39,667 nucleotides of DNA from Balneolaceae bacterium UBA1514 (lineage in GTDB: Bacteria; Bacteroidota; Rhodothermia; Balneolales; Balneolaceae). Below the pieces are notes generated by a model that saw nothing but the letters and a program-made list of their open reading frames with translations, was not told the DNA's origin and ran no database searches. Made by a program: the position numbers and the translations under genes. Every line of letters starts with the position of its first letter. The first letter of the stretch is position 1. Positions 1 through 8,273 of the stretch are shown one piece after another. The stretch is taken from positions 39,563 to 79,229 of the forward strand of contig DCQQ01000002.1 of NCBI GenBank assembly GCA_002323515.1, given 5' to 3'.

Positions 1-42
1 ATCAACCAATAAAATAACCTAAGCAAAACCAAACAAAACGCA

Positions 43-1233
43 TTGATTCACATCAGCCCAAATAGAAACATTCACCAAATTCTTGGTACTACTCCAGAAG
101 AAATAGATACACGCGGCCAAGGCAGTGACCGCTATATTCTTATGGTGATCATTATGTTACTTAGTTTTGGCTCGTTAGCAGTGTATTCTTCAATCGCATT
201 TTTTGCACAGAATAATGACTCCTCCGCTTTGGAGATGATTACTCGTCATTTGGTTAAAATAGGTATTGCGGTCGTAGTTATTCTGCTTGGCTCAAAAGTA
301 AACTATCATACTATTGCCAAGCTTTCTAGGCCATTCATGGTGGTTAGCTTGTTAATGCTGGTCATGGTGTTGGTATTTGGTGAAGAGCAATTTGGGGCCA
401 AACGATGGCTTTCAATCGGGGGATTTGGATTCCAGCCTTCTACAGTGGCCGCCGTTTCGTTGATTATTCATGTAAGTGTGCTCTTAACCGAAAAACAAGA
501 GTATATTAAAGACTTTCAACGGGCTTTCATGCCCATTATGATTTGGGTATTTATCAACTGTGCTCTTATCGGTGTTGAAGATTTTTCTACGGCAGGCTTG
601 CTCATGGGTGTCTGCCTCATTCTTATGTTTGTCGGCCGGATTAGTGTCGTGCAACTGGGCTCAATGGTATTGCTAGCAGTTTTTGGTGGCTTTTTACTCA
701 TTAACCAATCGGCTACTCGGCAGGACCGGATTGAACAGTATCTAGGCCAAATTAAACAGATCGAAACCGAGCGTTTACTCGATGGCAACGGAAGGCAGGC
801 GCAGCAGGCTCATATTGCTATTGCCCAAGGGGAGATAACTGGGGTGGGAATAGGTAAAAGCACTCAGCGCGATTTTTTACCAACGCCGTATAATGATTTT
901 ATTTTTGCCATTATTGCCGAAGAATATGGGCTTTTGGGGGCCGCGACTCTCATCGCATTGTTTGTGTTTTTACTTATTCGAGGGGTGGCTTTCGTGGCGC
1001 GAAATGCCGAGGATTATTTAGGTACTTTGTTGGCTTTAGGCTGCACCTTGTACCTATGCCTCTATGGTTTTGTCAACGCAGCCGTTGCCAGTGGTTTATT
1101 TCCAGTTACTGGGTTACCTATGCCTTTTGTGAGCTATGGCGGTACCAATTTATTATTTGCGGGAGCCATAGTGGGTTTACTGCTTAATATTTCCAAGCAT
1201 AAAAAAGATAGGAGACCCTTGTTCTATGCCTAG
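43..1233 (+). CDS. ftsW: FtsW, SEDS-family peptidoglycan glycosyltransferase of the divisome
   Basis: Polytopic inner-membrane SEDS protein that polymerises lipid II at the septum with its partner class B PBP. The 396 residues contain a cytoplasmic N-terminal tail of about 33 residues, then about ten hydrophobic segments. The family signature appears near the C-terminus (GLPMPFVSYGGTNLL), preceded by EEYGLLGA. The start chosen is TTG at 43; there is no in-frame ATG before residue 34, and starting there would remove the tail and cut into the first membrane segment. No clear Shine-Dalgarno is visible, as is common in Bacteroidota relatives. An in-frame stop lies at 10-12, so the ORF cannot extend much further upstream. 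The gene overlaps murG by 8 bases. Its place before murG-murC-ftsQAZ supports FtsW rather than the paralogue RodA. Function is from family knowledge; the exact start is uncertain. Confidence 0.93.
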   Translation: MIHISPNRNIHQILGTTPEEIDTRGQGSDRYILMVIIMLLSFGSLAVYSSIAFFAQNNDSSALEMITRHLVKIGIAVVVILLGSKVNYHTIAKLSRPFMVVSLLMLVMVLVFGEEQFGAKRWLSIGGFGFQPSTVAAVSLIIHVSVLLTEKQEYIKDFQRAFMPIMIWVFINCALIGVEDFSTAGLLMGVCLILMFVGRISVVQLGSMVLLAVFGGFLLINQSATRQDRIEQYLGQIKQIETERLLDGNGRQAQQAHIAIAQGEITGVGIGKSTQRDFLPTPYNDFIFAIIAEEYGLLGAATLIALFVFLLIRGVAFVARNAEDYLGTLLALGCTLYLCLYGFVNAAVASGLFPVTGLPMPFVSYGGTNLLFAGAIVGLLLNISKHKKDRRPLFYA

Positions 1234-2347
1234 CAAGCAAGCTACATATCGTGTGATGATTGCAGCAGGTGGAACTGGTGGTCATGTGTACCCTGCTATA
1301 TCTATTGCAGATGCGTTGACTGCAAAAATGGAGCATATTGATATTGCTTTCGTAGGCACCAAAAACCATATGGAATGGACAGCGGTGCCTAAAGCAGGCT
1401 ACCGTATTTATCCCATCTGGATAAGTGGTTTACAACGGCGACTTACCCTGTCCAATGTATTATTTCCGTTAAAATTAATAGTGTCGTTGATTCAATCTTT
1501 TTGGTTATTGCAACGCTTAAAACCTGCTGTTATGGTTTCGTGCGGGGGTTATGTAGCAGGGCCTGTGGGATGGATGGCCAATCGTTTTGGAATTCCAGTG
1601 ATGATTCAAGAGCAAAATTCATATCCAGGAGTAACCAATCGTATGCTCGGCTCCTCTGCCAAGCGAATTTTTACCGCCTTTCCAGACGCTGAGAATTATT
1701 TCCCTGCCCACAAAGTTCGAATGGTAGGGAATCCAACCCGAAAAAACCTAGTTCATACGAGGCCCTCCAAAGCGCGAGCATCATTTAATATTTCAGAAGA
1801 CCGATCCGTAGTGTTGGTTTTAGGCGGTAGTTTGGGTGCTAAAAGTATTAACGAGGCATTGTTGCATAGTTTAGAGACACTGCACGATCATGCCGGATTG
1901 TATATAATATGGCAATGCGGCAAGCGCTATATCGATGCACTAACCAAGAAAATTGATTTGGAAGAGTATCCTAGACTTCGGCTACAGGCTTATCTAGATG
2001 ATATGGCTGCTGCCTATGCCGCTGCTGATTTGGTGCTGAGCCGTGCTGGGGCGAGTTCCTGTTCTGAGCTTATGGTTACTGGTACACCAAGCGTGCTTAT
2101 TCCCTCTCCTATTGTTGCTGGGGATCATCAAACCATGAACGCTCGCTCGATGCACGAGCAAGGTGCCGCCAAAATGCTATCCGATGATGAGGCAAAAAAT
2201 ACTCTGACAGAACTTGTCACACGTCTACTTGCCGATCAGGAACAATTACGGAGGATGAACGACGCAGCATTAGCGATGGCTAAGCCCTTTGCTGCCGAAC
2301 ATATTGCTGAAGAAATTTTACATGAAATAGAACAAAGCCATGACTAA
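1226..2347 (+). CDS. murG: MurG, UDP-GlcNAc:lipid I N-acetylglucosaminyltransferase
   Basis: Peripheral inner-membrane GT28 glycosyltransferase that adds GlcNAc to undecaprenyl-PP-MurNAc-pentapeptide, making lipid II. The protein has 373 residues, a normal length for the family. The N-terminal glycine-rich lipid-I-binding loop GGTGGHVYPA starts at about residue 13. The second glycine-rich loop is GGSLGAKSIN near residue 200. The UDP-GlcNAc site region SRAGASSCSELMVTGTPSVLIPSP, here in two parts SRAGASSCSE and PSPIVAGDHQ, lies near residues 270-300. The ATG lies 8 bases inside the end of ftsW, and the gene itself overlaps murC by 8 bases, suggesting translational coupling within one dcw transcript. 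Confidence 0.97.
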   Translation: MPSKQATYRVMIAAGGTGGHVYPAISIADALTAKMEHIDIAFVGTKNHMEWTAVPKAGYRIYPIWISGLQRRLTLSNVLFPLKLIVSLIQSFWLLQRLKPAVMVSCGGYVAGPVGWMANRFGIPVMIQEQNSYPGVTNRMLGSSAKRIFTAFPDAENYFPAHKVRMVGNPTRKNLVHTRPSKARASFNISEDRSVVLVLGGSLGAKSINEALLHSLETLHDHAGLYIIWQCGKRYIDALTKKIDLEEYPRLRLQAYLDDMAAAYAAADLVLSRAGASSCSELMVTGTPSVLIPSPIVAGDHQTMNARSMHEQGAAKMLSDDEAKNTLTELVTRLLADQEQLRRMNDAALAMAKPFAAEHIAEEILHEIEQSHD

Positions 2348-3791
2348 ATCTACCGACCATACCTCTTCTCAAGCACTTGGCCTTGAACAACAACCCAGTT
2401 TTGGACGAACTCGGCATATACATATGGTGGGTATTGGAGGGATTGGAATGAGTGGCATGGCTGAAATACTAATTCATCGTGGCTACAAAGTGTCTGGTTC
2501 CGATGGGCAGCTAGGAGAAACAACCCAGCGACTTCAGGAATTAGGAGCAACCATTTATGAAGGGCATCATTCCGATCATATAGTAGGTGCGGATGTAGTG
2601 GTATATACCTCTGCGATTCAGGCGAATGAAAATGAAGAAACTAAAGCCGCTATCGAGCAACGCATTCCCACCATTAAACGTGCTGAAATGCTGGCAGAAC
2701 TGATGCGTATGAAGTATGGAATAGGCATTGCTGGCACGCATGGTAAAACCACCACAACTACGATGACAGGCTTAGTTATCCAAGAAGGTAATTTTGAACC
2801 TACGATCATGGTGGGAGGCAAAGTTCATAGTTTTGATAAAACCAATGCCGTAGTTGGTAAAGGGGATATTATAATTGTTGAAGCAGATGAATTTGACCGA
2901 ACCTTTTTACGCCTCACTCCTTCTGTGGCCGTGATTACGAATATAGAAGCCGAGCATCTGGATATTTATGATGATCTAGCCGACGTAAAACAAGCATTCA
3001 TCGTTTATGCCAATAAAGTTCCTTTTTATGGCTCCGTTATTGTTTGTCTGGATGATGAAAATGTACGCAGCATTCTTCCCGATCTCGAACGCAGGATTAT
3101 CAGCTATGGGCTCACACCTCAGGCACAACTTCGAGCCACCAACATCCACACCTCTGAATTTACCTCTACCTTTATGGTAGTATATAAAGGAGAAAAATTA
3201 GGCGTTGTAAGTCTTCAAGCTCCCGGCGATCACAATGTAAAGAATGCCTTAGCCGCTATTGCCTGTGGTTTGGAAATGGGAATGGAGTTTAAAACCATTA
3301 AACGGGGCCTGGAACGCTTCGAAGGCGTATATCGCCGTTTTCAAAAGAAATACTCAAACGGGGTTATGCTGATCGATGATTACGCACATCATCCCACGGA
3401 AGTTCAGGCTACCTTACAAGCGGCCCATCGCGGTTGGCCAGATAGACGAGTAATTGCGGTATTTCAACCTCATTTATATTCCCGAACTCAGGAACTATAT
3501 AAGGAGTTTGGACTTTCCTTTTTCGATGCGGAAGTGTTGGTCGTTACCGATGTATATCCCTCAAGAGAGAAGCCCATCGAAGGTATTACCGGAGCATTAA
3601 TTGCGAATACAACAGAGCAATATGGCCATAAAAATGTTCATTATGTGCATGACAAAAAAGACATAGCCTCCGAACTCAAAAACATTGTGAAAGCTGGAGA
3701 CATCATCATAACCATGGGGGCAGGCGACATCTACCGAATGGGTGATGAGTTTGCGGAGTGGTTGGAAATAACTAAACCATTTAAGAAATGA
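2340..3791 (+). CDS. murC: MurC, UDP-N-acetylmuramate--L-alanine ligase
   Basis: Cytoplasmic ATP-dependent Mur ligase that adds L-Ala to UDP-MurNAc. It has 483 residues with the expected three-domain order. An N-terminal Rossmann-like UDP-binding domain carries HMVGIGGIGMSGMAEIL at about 29-45. The central ATPase has the P-loop GTHGKTTTTTMTG near residue 131. The C-terminal domain has DDYAHHPTEV near 345. The murG-murC order followed directly by ftsQ, with no ddl or murB between them, resembles Bacteroidota dcw clusters. It overlaps ftsQ by 4 bases (ATGA), typical of coupled translation. Confidence 0.97.
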   Translation: MTKSTDHTSSQALGLEQQPSFGRTRHIHMVGIGGIGMSGMAEILIHRGYKVSGSDGQLGETTQRLQELGATIYEGHHSDHIVGADVVVYTSAIQANENEETKAAIEQRIPTIKRAEMLAELMRMKYGIGIAGTHGKTTTTTMTGLVIQEGNFEPTIMVGGKVHSFDKTNAVVGKGDIIIVEADEFDRTFLRLTPSVAVITNIEAEHLDIYDDLADVKQAFIVYANKVPFYGSVIVCLDDENVRSILPDLERRIISYGLTPQAQLRATNIHTSEFTSTFMVVYKGEKLGVVSLQAPGDHNVKNALAAIACGLEMGMEFKTIKRGLERFEGVYRRFQKKYSNGVMLIDDYAHHPTEVQATLQAAHRGWPDRRVIAVFQPHLYSRTQELYKEFGLSFFDAEVLVVTDVYPSREKPIEGITGALIANTTEQYGHKNVHYVHDKKDIASELKNIVKAGDIIITMGAGDIYRMGDEFAEWLEITKPFKK

Positions 3792-4531
3792 GCAAAGAGT
3801 CAACTCATAGCACATCGTTTATAGCTAGACCTGCACTCCTTACTGCGGTGCTTATATTGGTTGGCTTAGGGGTTGTTGCTGGTTTTTATTGGCAACAATC
3901 TTTGAGAGTGGATACGCTACGAGTATCGGGTATTTGGTTTAATCAAGAAGCAGATATTTTGGAGGCAGCTCAAGTACCAATGGGAATTGGCCCCGATAGT
4001 TTGAATTTGGAAGAATTAAAAAATAGGGTGATGCGACTGGCCTATGTGAAATCTGTACACCCTTATATAGAACCCGGTGGGACCCTCCATCTTTCTATTG
4101 AGGAACGGCTTCCCATAGCGTTATTGGTTGGTGGGGCTGTGGAGCGATACACAGATACCGAAGGAGTACAACTTCCAGTAATGACGGGTAAAACAGTGGA
4201 TGTCCCTTTGGTGTATGGTTTTAGCTCTACCAAACAAACTGATACTCTAAAAACCACCGATTTTATACAACTTGCCCGCTTTTTAGAAGAGGCGAAAGAA
4301 CACAAATTTGCTTGGGCTACACTAAGTGAAGTAGCCTTTGATCCACAAGAAGGAGTAGTCGCTCTAAGTCATGAAAATGGCGTCAAACTTCTCTTTGGAA
4401 CCGACTCATTTACTAACAAACTCGCGAATTGGGAATTGTTTTATACCCAGGTTATTCGGGAAATCGGCATCGCCCGTATCGCGCAAATTGACCTACGCTT
4501 TAACGATCAAATCATAACGAGGGAATCATGA
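3788..4531 (+). CDS. ftsQ: FtsQ-type cell-division protein with POTRA domain
   Basis: Bitopic inner-membrane divisome scaffold. The 247 residues show a short cytoplasmic N-terminus, one membrane segment at about 17-35, and a periplasmic POTRA-like region (about 38-110, with SLRVDTLRVSGIW and the motif LSIEERLPIALLV). A second beta domain fills the rest. Sequence conservation in this family is low, so identification rests on the topology, the SIEERLP motif and the position between murC and ftsA. It has 4-base ATGA overlaps at both ends, with murC and ftsA. The POTRA domain is expected to recruit FtsB/FtsL-like partners; those genes are not in the window. Confidence 0.88.
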   Translation: MSKESTHSTSFIARPALLTAVLILVGLGVVAGFYWQQSLRVDTLRVSGIWFNQEADILEAAQVPMGIGPDSLNLEELKNRVMRLAYVKSVHPYIEPGGTLHLSIEERLPIALLVGGAVERYTDTEGVQLPVMTGKTVDVPLVYGFSSTKQTDTLKTTDFIQLARFLEEAKEHKFAWATLSEVAFDPQEGVVALSHENGVKLLFGTDSFTNKLANWELFYTQVIREIGIARIAQIDLRFNDQIITRES

Positions 4532-5787
4532 CTGAAACAGAACGCATAATGGTAGGGCTTGACATAGGAACTACAAAAATTTGTGCTATTGTAGCTTCTA
4601 TTGATGAGCAGGAACGTATCAATATTTTGGGAGTCGGAAAGGCGCCCAGCGATGGACTCAATCGAGGAGTCGTAGTTAATATTGATAAAACGGTCAACGC
4701 GATAAAAGAAGCCATAGCCCAGGCTGAGCTGGCCTCTGGAATTCAAGTGAATTCGGTGAACGTAGGTATTGCGGGGGATCATATTCGAAGCATGCGAAGT
4801 AAAGGGGTTATCACCATCAACAACCGAGATAACGAAATAACAGCTCAGGATGTGGAACGACTCCTTGAGGATTGTCAACGCATTATGCTTCCAACCGACC
4901 AACAGATTCTACATGTTATCCCTCAGGAATTTGTTGTGGATGGCCAGGACGGTATTAATGACCCTGTGGGAATGAGTGGAATGCGTATGGAAGCAGAGGT
5001 TCACATTATTACAGGGCTAGTCTCAGCAGCTAAAAATATTTATCGCTGTGTAGAACGCGCCGGCTATCAAGTGGCTGATATCATATTAGAACCTTTAGCC
5101 TCTTCTTATTCGGCCTTGGACGCCGAAGAAAAAGAAGCCGGTGTGGTGTTAGTGGATATTGGAGGGGGCACCACCGATGTAGCGATCTTCCAAGAAAGCA
5201 CCATTCGGCATACTGCCGTTATAGCCGTTGCTGGTCAAAAAGTCACGGATGATATCCGAATTGGGTTGAGTGTGCTGGACGATCAAGCAGAAAGCTTAAA
5301 ACGAAAGCATGGAGAAAGCTATGCCGACCTCATTCAAGAAGACGAAGTAATCACTGTACCTGGTATAGCGGGCCGTCCTCCTAAAGAAATTACGAAGAGT
5401 ATCCTGGGTAAAATAATCCAGGCACGTATGGAAGAAATTCTTGAAATCGTAGGTATTGAAATCAAACGCAGTGGCTACTCCGATGCACTTAGTGCAGGGG
5501 TAGTACTTACCGGTGGTGGATCTCTGGTCAAAAATATCTGTCCTTTAGCAAATGAAAGTTTGGGAATGGACGCTAAAATTGGCCTACCGTTAGGAATTAC
5601 AGGTGGTTTAGTTGAGGAGGTAAACTCCCCAATCTATGCCACCGCTGTTGGTTTGGTTATTCATGCATTAAAAACAGGTATGAATAATCAAAAAACCATG
5701 ATTCCTGCTTCCTCAAAAGCAACCAGTGTGGAGCAGGTAATGAACAAAATAGCCGATCGAATGAAAGGCTGGTTCAAAGAACTTTAA
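4528..5787 (+). CDS. ftsA: FtsA, actin-like membrane tether of the Z-ring
   Basis: Actin/Hsp70-superfamily ATPase that anchors FtsZ filaments to the inner membrane. It has 419 residues, a standard length. The phosphate-1 motif VGLDIGTTKICAIVA lies near residues 9-23, the 1C SHS2 region follows, and phosphate-2 VDIGGGTTDVAIF is near 208. The adenosine motif VVLTGGGSLVKNI is near 327. The last 15 residues (MNKIADRMKGWFKEL) can form the amphipathic membrane-targeting helix. The start ATG overlaps the ftsQ stop by 4 bases. Confidence 0.96.
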   Translation: MTETERIMVGLDIGTTKICAIVASIDEQERINILGVGKAPSDGLNRGVVVNIDKTVNAIKEAIAQAELASGIQVNSVNVGIAGDHIRSMRSKGVITINNRDNEITAQDVERLLEDCQRIMLPTDQQILHVIPQEFVVDGQDGINDPVGMSGMRMEAEVHIITGLVSAAKNIYRCVERAGYQVADIILEPLASSYSALDAEEKEAGVVLVDIGGGTTDVAIFQESTIRHTAVIAVAGQKVTDDIRIGLSVLDDQAESLKRKHGESYADLIQEDEVITVPGIAGRPPKEITKSILGKIIQARMEEILEIVGIEIKRSGYSDALSAGVVLTGGGSLVKNICPLANESLGMDAKIGLPLGITGGLVEEVNSPIYATAVGLVIHALKTGMNNQKTMIPASSKATSVEQVMNKIADRMKGWFKEL

Positions 5788-5789
5788 TC

Positions 5790-5804
5790 GCATGAACATC
5801 ATGC
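5790..5804 (+). other. Small hairpin in the ftsA-ftsZ gap
   Basis: A 5-bp inverted repeat (GCATG / CATGC, 5-base loop) lies 3 bases after the ftsA stop, in the only sizeable gap of the dcw cluster. There is no T-tract, so it is not a terminator. It could protect an mRNA end or mark a processing point that separates ftsZ expression from the upstream genes. Short stems like this also arise by chance. Confidence 0.25.
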
Positions 5805-5841
5805 ATTCATCTACAGAATATCCAGTAAACAAAACAATAAT

Positions 5842-5847
5842 AAGGAG
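5842..5847 (+). promoter_or_regulatory. Shine-Dalgarno of ftsZ
   Basis: AAGGAG lies 5 bases before the ftsZ ATG. It stands out because the other dcw genes start inside the preceding gene without a clear ribosome binding site. It fixes the ftsZ start at 5853 and fits the high FtsZ level cells need. Confidence 0.75.
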
Positions 5848-5852
5848 TAGAC

Positions 5853-7214
5853 ATGTCAAATTCTAGATTCTACTTTGACGAAAAAAGTCAGGAAAATGCC
5901 AAAATCAAGGTAATTGGTGTTGGCGGTGGTGGTGGAAATGCCATTAATAATATGATAAACATGGGTTTAGATAGTGTTGAATACATTGCTCTAAATACCG
6001 ATGCTCAAGCACTTAAAAACAGCTTAGCTGATATTAAAGTACAAGTGGGTACCGCTCTAACCAGCGGTCTGGGAGCCGGTGCGCGCCCAGAAGTGGGTAG
6101 AGAAGCGGTGGAAGAAAATCGACACGATATCGAGGAAACCATTGAAAGTGCAGATATGATATTCGTGACAGCAGGTATGGGTGGTGGAACCGGAACCGGA
6201 GGAGCTCCAGTAGTCGCTGGAATGGCGAAGCGCAAAGGCATCTTGACGGTAGGTATCATAACTACCCCTTTTGAATGCGAAGGTCGAATACGAAAAAGAT
6301 ATGCCTTGGAAGGTATTTCTGAATTAAAGAAACAATGCGATACCGTCATTGTCATTCCAAACGAACGCCTTTTAGACATTGGGGATGAGTCGACTTCTTT
6401 GGTAGAGGCATTTGCCATGGCCAATGAGGTATTATACAACGCCACCCGAGGTATAAGTGACTTAATTCTAATGCCTGGTCTTATCAACTTGGATTTCGCC
6501 GATGTGCGTACAACAATGACCGACGGAGGGGCTGCAATTATGGGCTCTGCCACCGCTGAAGGTTCTGATCGAGCTGAAATTGCGGCTCGAGATGCTATAA
6601 ATTCCCCCCTTTTAGATGGAGTTAGCATACGAGGTGCTCGTAATGTACTCGTCAATATCTCAGCTGGTTCTAAATTGGGTATGCGTGAGACCACTACCGC
6701 TACAAGCATTATCCAGCAGGAAGCCGGTGATGATGCGGAAATTATTTTAGGTACTGTGATAGATGAGTCTTTTGGAGATCAAATGCGCGTTACGGTTATT
6801 GCCACTGGTTTTGAATTAGCTCAAGATCGCAATACCGTTCGTGTAGCTCCAAATAAAACCCCAAATCGTGTGGCACAAGCGTTTCAACAAGCTAATCAAG
6901 CAGGTAATGACCAAGCTGCTCCCGCAACTGAGCAAACTACCGCAGTTAAAACAGGAGCTGATGCAGAAGAGGCGTCAAAATTTACGCGGCCTAACAAGGA
7001 CTACTACAAAGGGGAAGGAAATCTGAAACGTTTAGATACTCCTTCTTATTTGCGCAGAGATATAAATGCTCGCAAAGATGGTGCTCCAAGTCATGCCACT
7101 GAACCAACGACTCCAAATCAGGCGGCAAGAGTGGCAAATTTTCAGCAAAGAGCCGAAAATACTCGTCGGGACGATTCTGAACAACCCGCATTCTTACGAA
7201 GGATAATGGACTAA
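5853..7214 (+). CDS. ftsZ: FtsZ, tubulin-like cell-division GTPase
   Basis: Cytosolic GTPase that polymerises into the Z-ring. It has 453 residues. The GTP-binding start IKVIGVGGGGGNAINNM is at about 18-33, the tubulin signature GGGTGTGGAPVVA is near 110, and the T7 catalytic loop NLDFADVRTTM is near 211. After the globular core (to about 320) comes a long Ala/Gln/Thr-rich intrinsically disordered linker. The protein ends in a conserved C-terminal peptide, EQPAFLRRIMD, the form usual in Bacteroidota-type FtsZ and the likely FtsA-binding site. It sits 65 bases after ftsA with its own good ribosome binding site. A terminator hairpin overlaps its stop codon. Confidence 0.98.
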   Translation: MSNSRFYFDEKSQENAKIKVIGVGGGGGNAINNMINMGLDSVEYIALNTDAQALKNSLADIKVQVGTALTSGLGAGARPEVGREAVEENRHDIEETIESADMIFVTAGMGGGTGTGGAPVVAGMAKRKGILTVGIITTPFECEGRIRKRYALEGISELKKQCDTVIVIPNERLLDIGDESTSLVEAFAMANEVLYNATRGISDLILMPGLINLDFADVRTTMTDGGAAIMGSATAEGSDRAEIAARDAINSPLLDGVSIRGARNVLVNISAGSKLGMRETTTATSIIQQEAGDDAEIILGTVIDESFGDQMRVTVIATGFELAQDRNTVRVAPNKTPNRVAQAFQQANQAGNDQAAPATEQTTAVKTGADAEEASKFTRPNKDYYKGEGNLKRLDTPSYLRRDINARKDGAPSHATEPTTPNQAARVANFQQRAENTRRDDSEQPAFLRRIMD

Positions 7215-7228
7215 TTAGTCCGTTTTTT
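7208..7228 (+). terminator. Intrinsic terminator overlapping the ftsZ stop codon
   Basis: The 14-base perfect palindrome GGACTAATTAGTCC (7208-7221) gives a 5-bp stem with an AATT loop. It is followed by G and six T (7223-7228). The ftsZ TAA (7212-7214) lies in the loop region, so the hairpin can form only once the terminating ribosome has cleared. The stem is short, so termination may be partial. Confidence 0.6.
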
Positions 7229-7386
7229 GCCGGGATCCCCACAGTACCCTTGGAAGAGGTGTCTGTATCCGGCAGTGTTTACTGGGTTATAGCTATGTAC
7301 GTTGCAAGGATGTACATGCCAGCAGACGGCAGGCTATAGATTGCTAACAATAAAAGAAGCTTCTTGAACAGGGGCTTCTTTTTTTT
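7229..7386 (+). ncRNA. Candidate structured RNA between ftsZ and a second terminator
   Basis: This stretch contains no plausible gene but is rich in pairing. An outer stem GCCGGgAT / ATCCGGC (7229-7236 with 7267-7273, one bulged G) encloses ACAG/CTGT. A second stem TATAGC / GCTATA (7288-7293 with 7333-7338) encloses the perfect 6-bp hairpin ATGTAC / GTACAT (11-base loop) and a small GCC/GGC hairpin. The terminator at 7352-7386 closes it. It does not show the GGAAG/AGCAG core of SRP RNA and is too short for tmRNA or RNase P RNA. I could not match it to a known riboswitch, and no + strand gene follows it. A 6S-like or a 3'-UTR-derived small RNA is possible. No convincing promoter was found and the strand is inferred. 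Confidence 0.3.
7352..7386 (+). terminator. Bidirectional intrinsic terminator between ftsZ region and tauE
   Basis: AAAAGAAGC (7352-7360) pairs with GCTTCTTTT (7374-7382) across a 13-base loop, and the T run continues to 7386. The opposite strand shows the same stem followed by TTTTATT, so it can also end the phzF-tauE transcript coming from the right. Confidence 0.75.
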
Positions 7387-7418
7387 ACGAGAAAAAAATG
7401 TTGAAAAGGAACCAAATT

Positions 7419-8246
7419 CTATAAAGTAAGCAGGAGTCGGGTTCCCATAATCAAGGCCAACAGTCCAAATCCCAGTTGCAGATAGTGTATAGGTACTTTA
7501 TGATTAAGCCAAGCCCCTCCATATGCTCCAATTAGTGCCGTCCATCCCATTGAATTAACCGCTCCCAGGTCTACATATCCAAGCGTCCACTGCGTTAGAC
7601 TTTGTCCTGATCCATTTAATTCTGGCTGCTCAGCCATTAACTGAAGGACGCCCACGGCAATCATCGTTAACATGCCTAAATGAGATATACTAACCGCCTT
7701 TCTAAAGTGTTGTTTGAAAAATAGATTCATAATTGGAACCATAGTACCTCCACCACCAACACCCGCCAACGAGGCTATTCCACCTCCTATTATACCGGTA
7801 ATGGAGGCTTTTTTTGGGCTAAAAAATGGTGAGCTTCCTTCGGCGGTTGCTTCGGTATTGGTTTCCGTTTTACGGCCTCGCATGAACATAAGTACCGCAC
7901 TATAGAATAGCAGACTACTAAACACGATGATAAACTCCGTACGATTGTAATAAGGAGAAAGAAGTACCCATTTACCCAAACTAATACCCAAAGCCCCAAA
8001 AAAACCCAATAATAGTCCTTCCTTTATAAATAAATGCTGTTGATTGTATTGACGCACCACACTGGCCAATGAGGTTATCCATGTACACATGAGTCCAGAG
8101 GCAACGGCCCAAGGTACCGAGTTGGGAATACCAGCTTGCTCGAATAAAAAAAAAAGAACAGGGGTGAAGATTATTCCCCCTCCCACCCCAAATAACCCTG
8201 CTATAAGTCCTGCTATCAGCCCTAATATGAGAAGGAGCATGGTCAT
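7419..8246 (-). CDS. TSUP (TauE/SafE) family membrane permease
   Basis: Predicted inner-membrane transporter of the TauE/SafE (DUF81) family, whose studied members move sulfite, sulfoacetate or other small organic/sulfur anions. Its own substrate cannot be read from sequence. The 275 residues contain about eight hydrophobic segments in two halves. Each half opens with the family glycine motif: GLIAGLFGVGGGIIFTPVL near the N-terminus and GGGIASLAGVGGGGTMVPI near residue 155. The halves are joined by a short polar loop (GRKTETNTEATAEG). The stop of phzF lies 27 bases upstream, so the two genes are probably cotranscribed; this need not mean a shared function. Confidence 0.88.
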   Translation of the reverse strand: MTMLLLILGLIAGLIAGLFGVGGGIIFTPVLFFLFEQAGIPNSVPWAVASGLMCTWITSLASVVRQYNQQHLFIKEGLLLGFFGALGISLGKWVLLSPYYNRTEFIIVFSSLLFYSAVLMFMRGRKTETNTEATAEGSSPFFSPKKASITGIIGGGIASLAGVGGGGTMVPIMNLFFKQHFRKAVSISHLGMLTMIAVGVLQLMAEQPELNGSGQSLTQWTLGYVDLGAVNSMGWTALIGAYGGAWLNHKVPIHYLQLGFGLLALIMGTRLLLTL

Positions 8247-8273
8247 TACTACTCAATTCAAATGGTTAATAAA

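Noticed and set aside
6005..6709. A 234-codon open frame antisense to ftsZ
   Set aside because: It mirrors the ftsZ codon pattern, has no family resemblance and lacks a start context; it is a shadow of the real gene.
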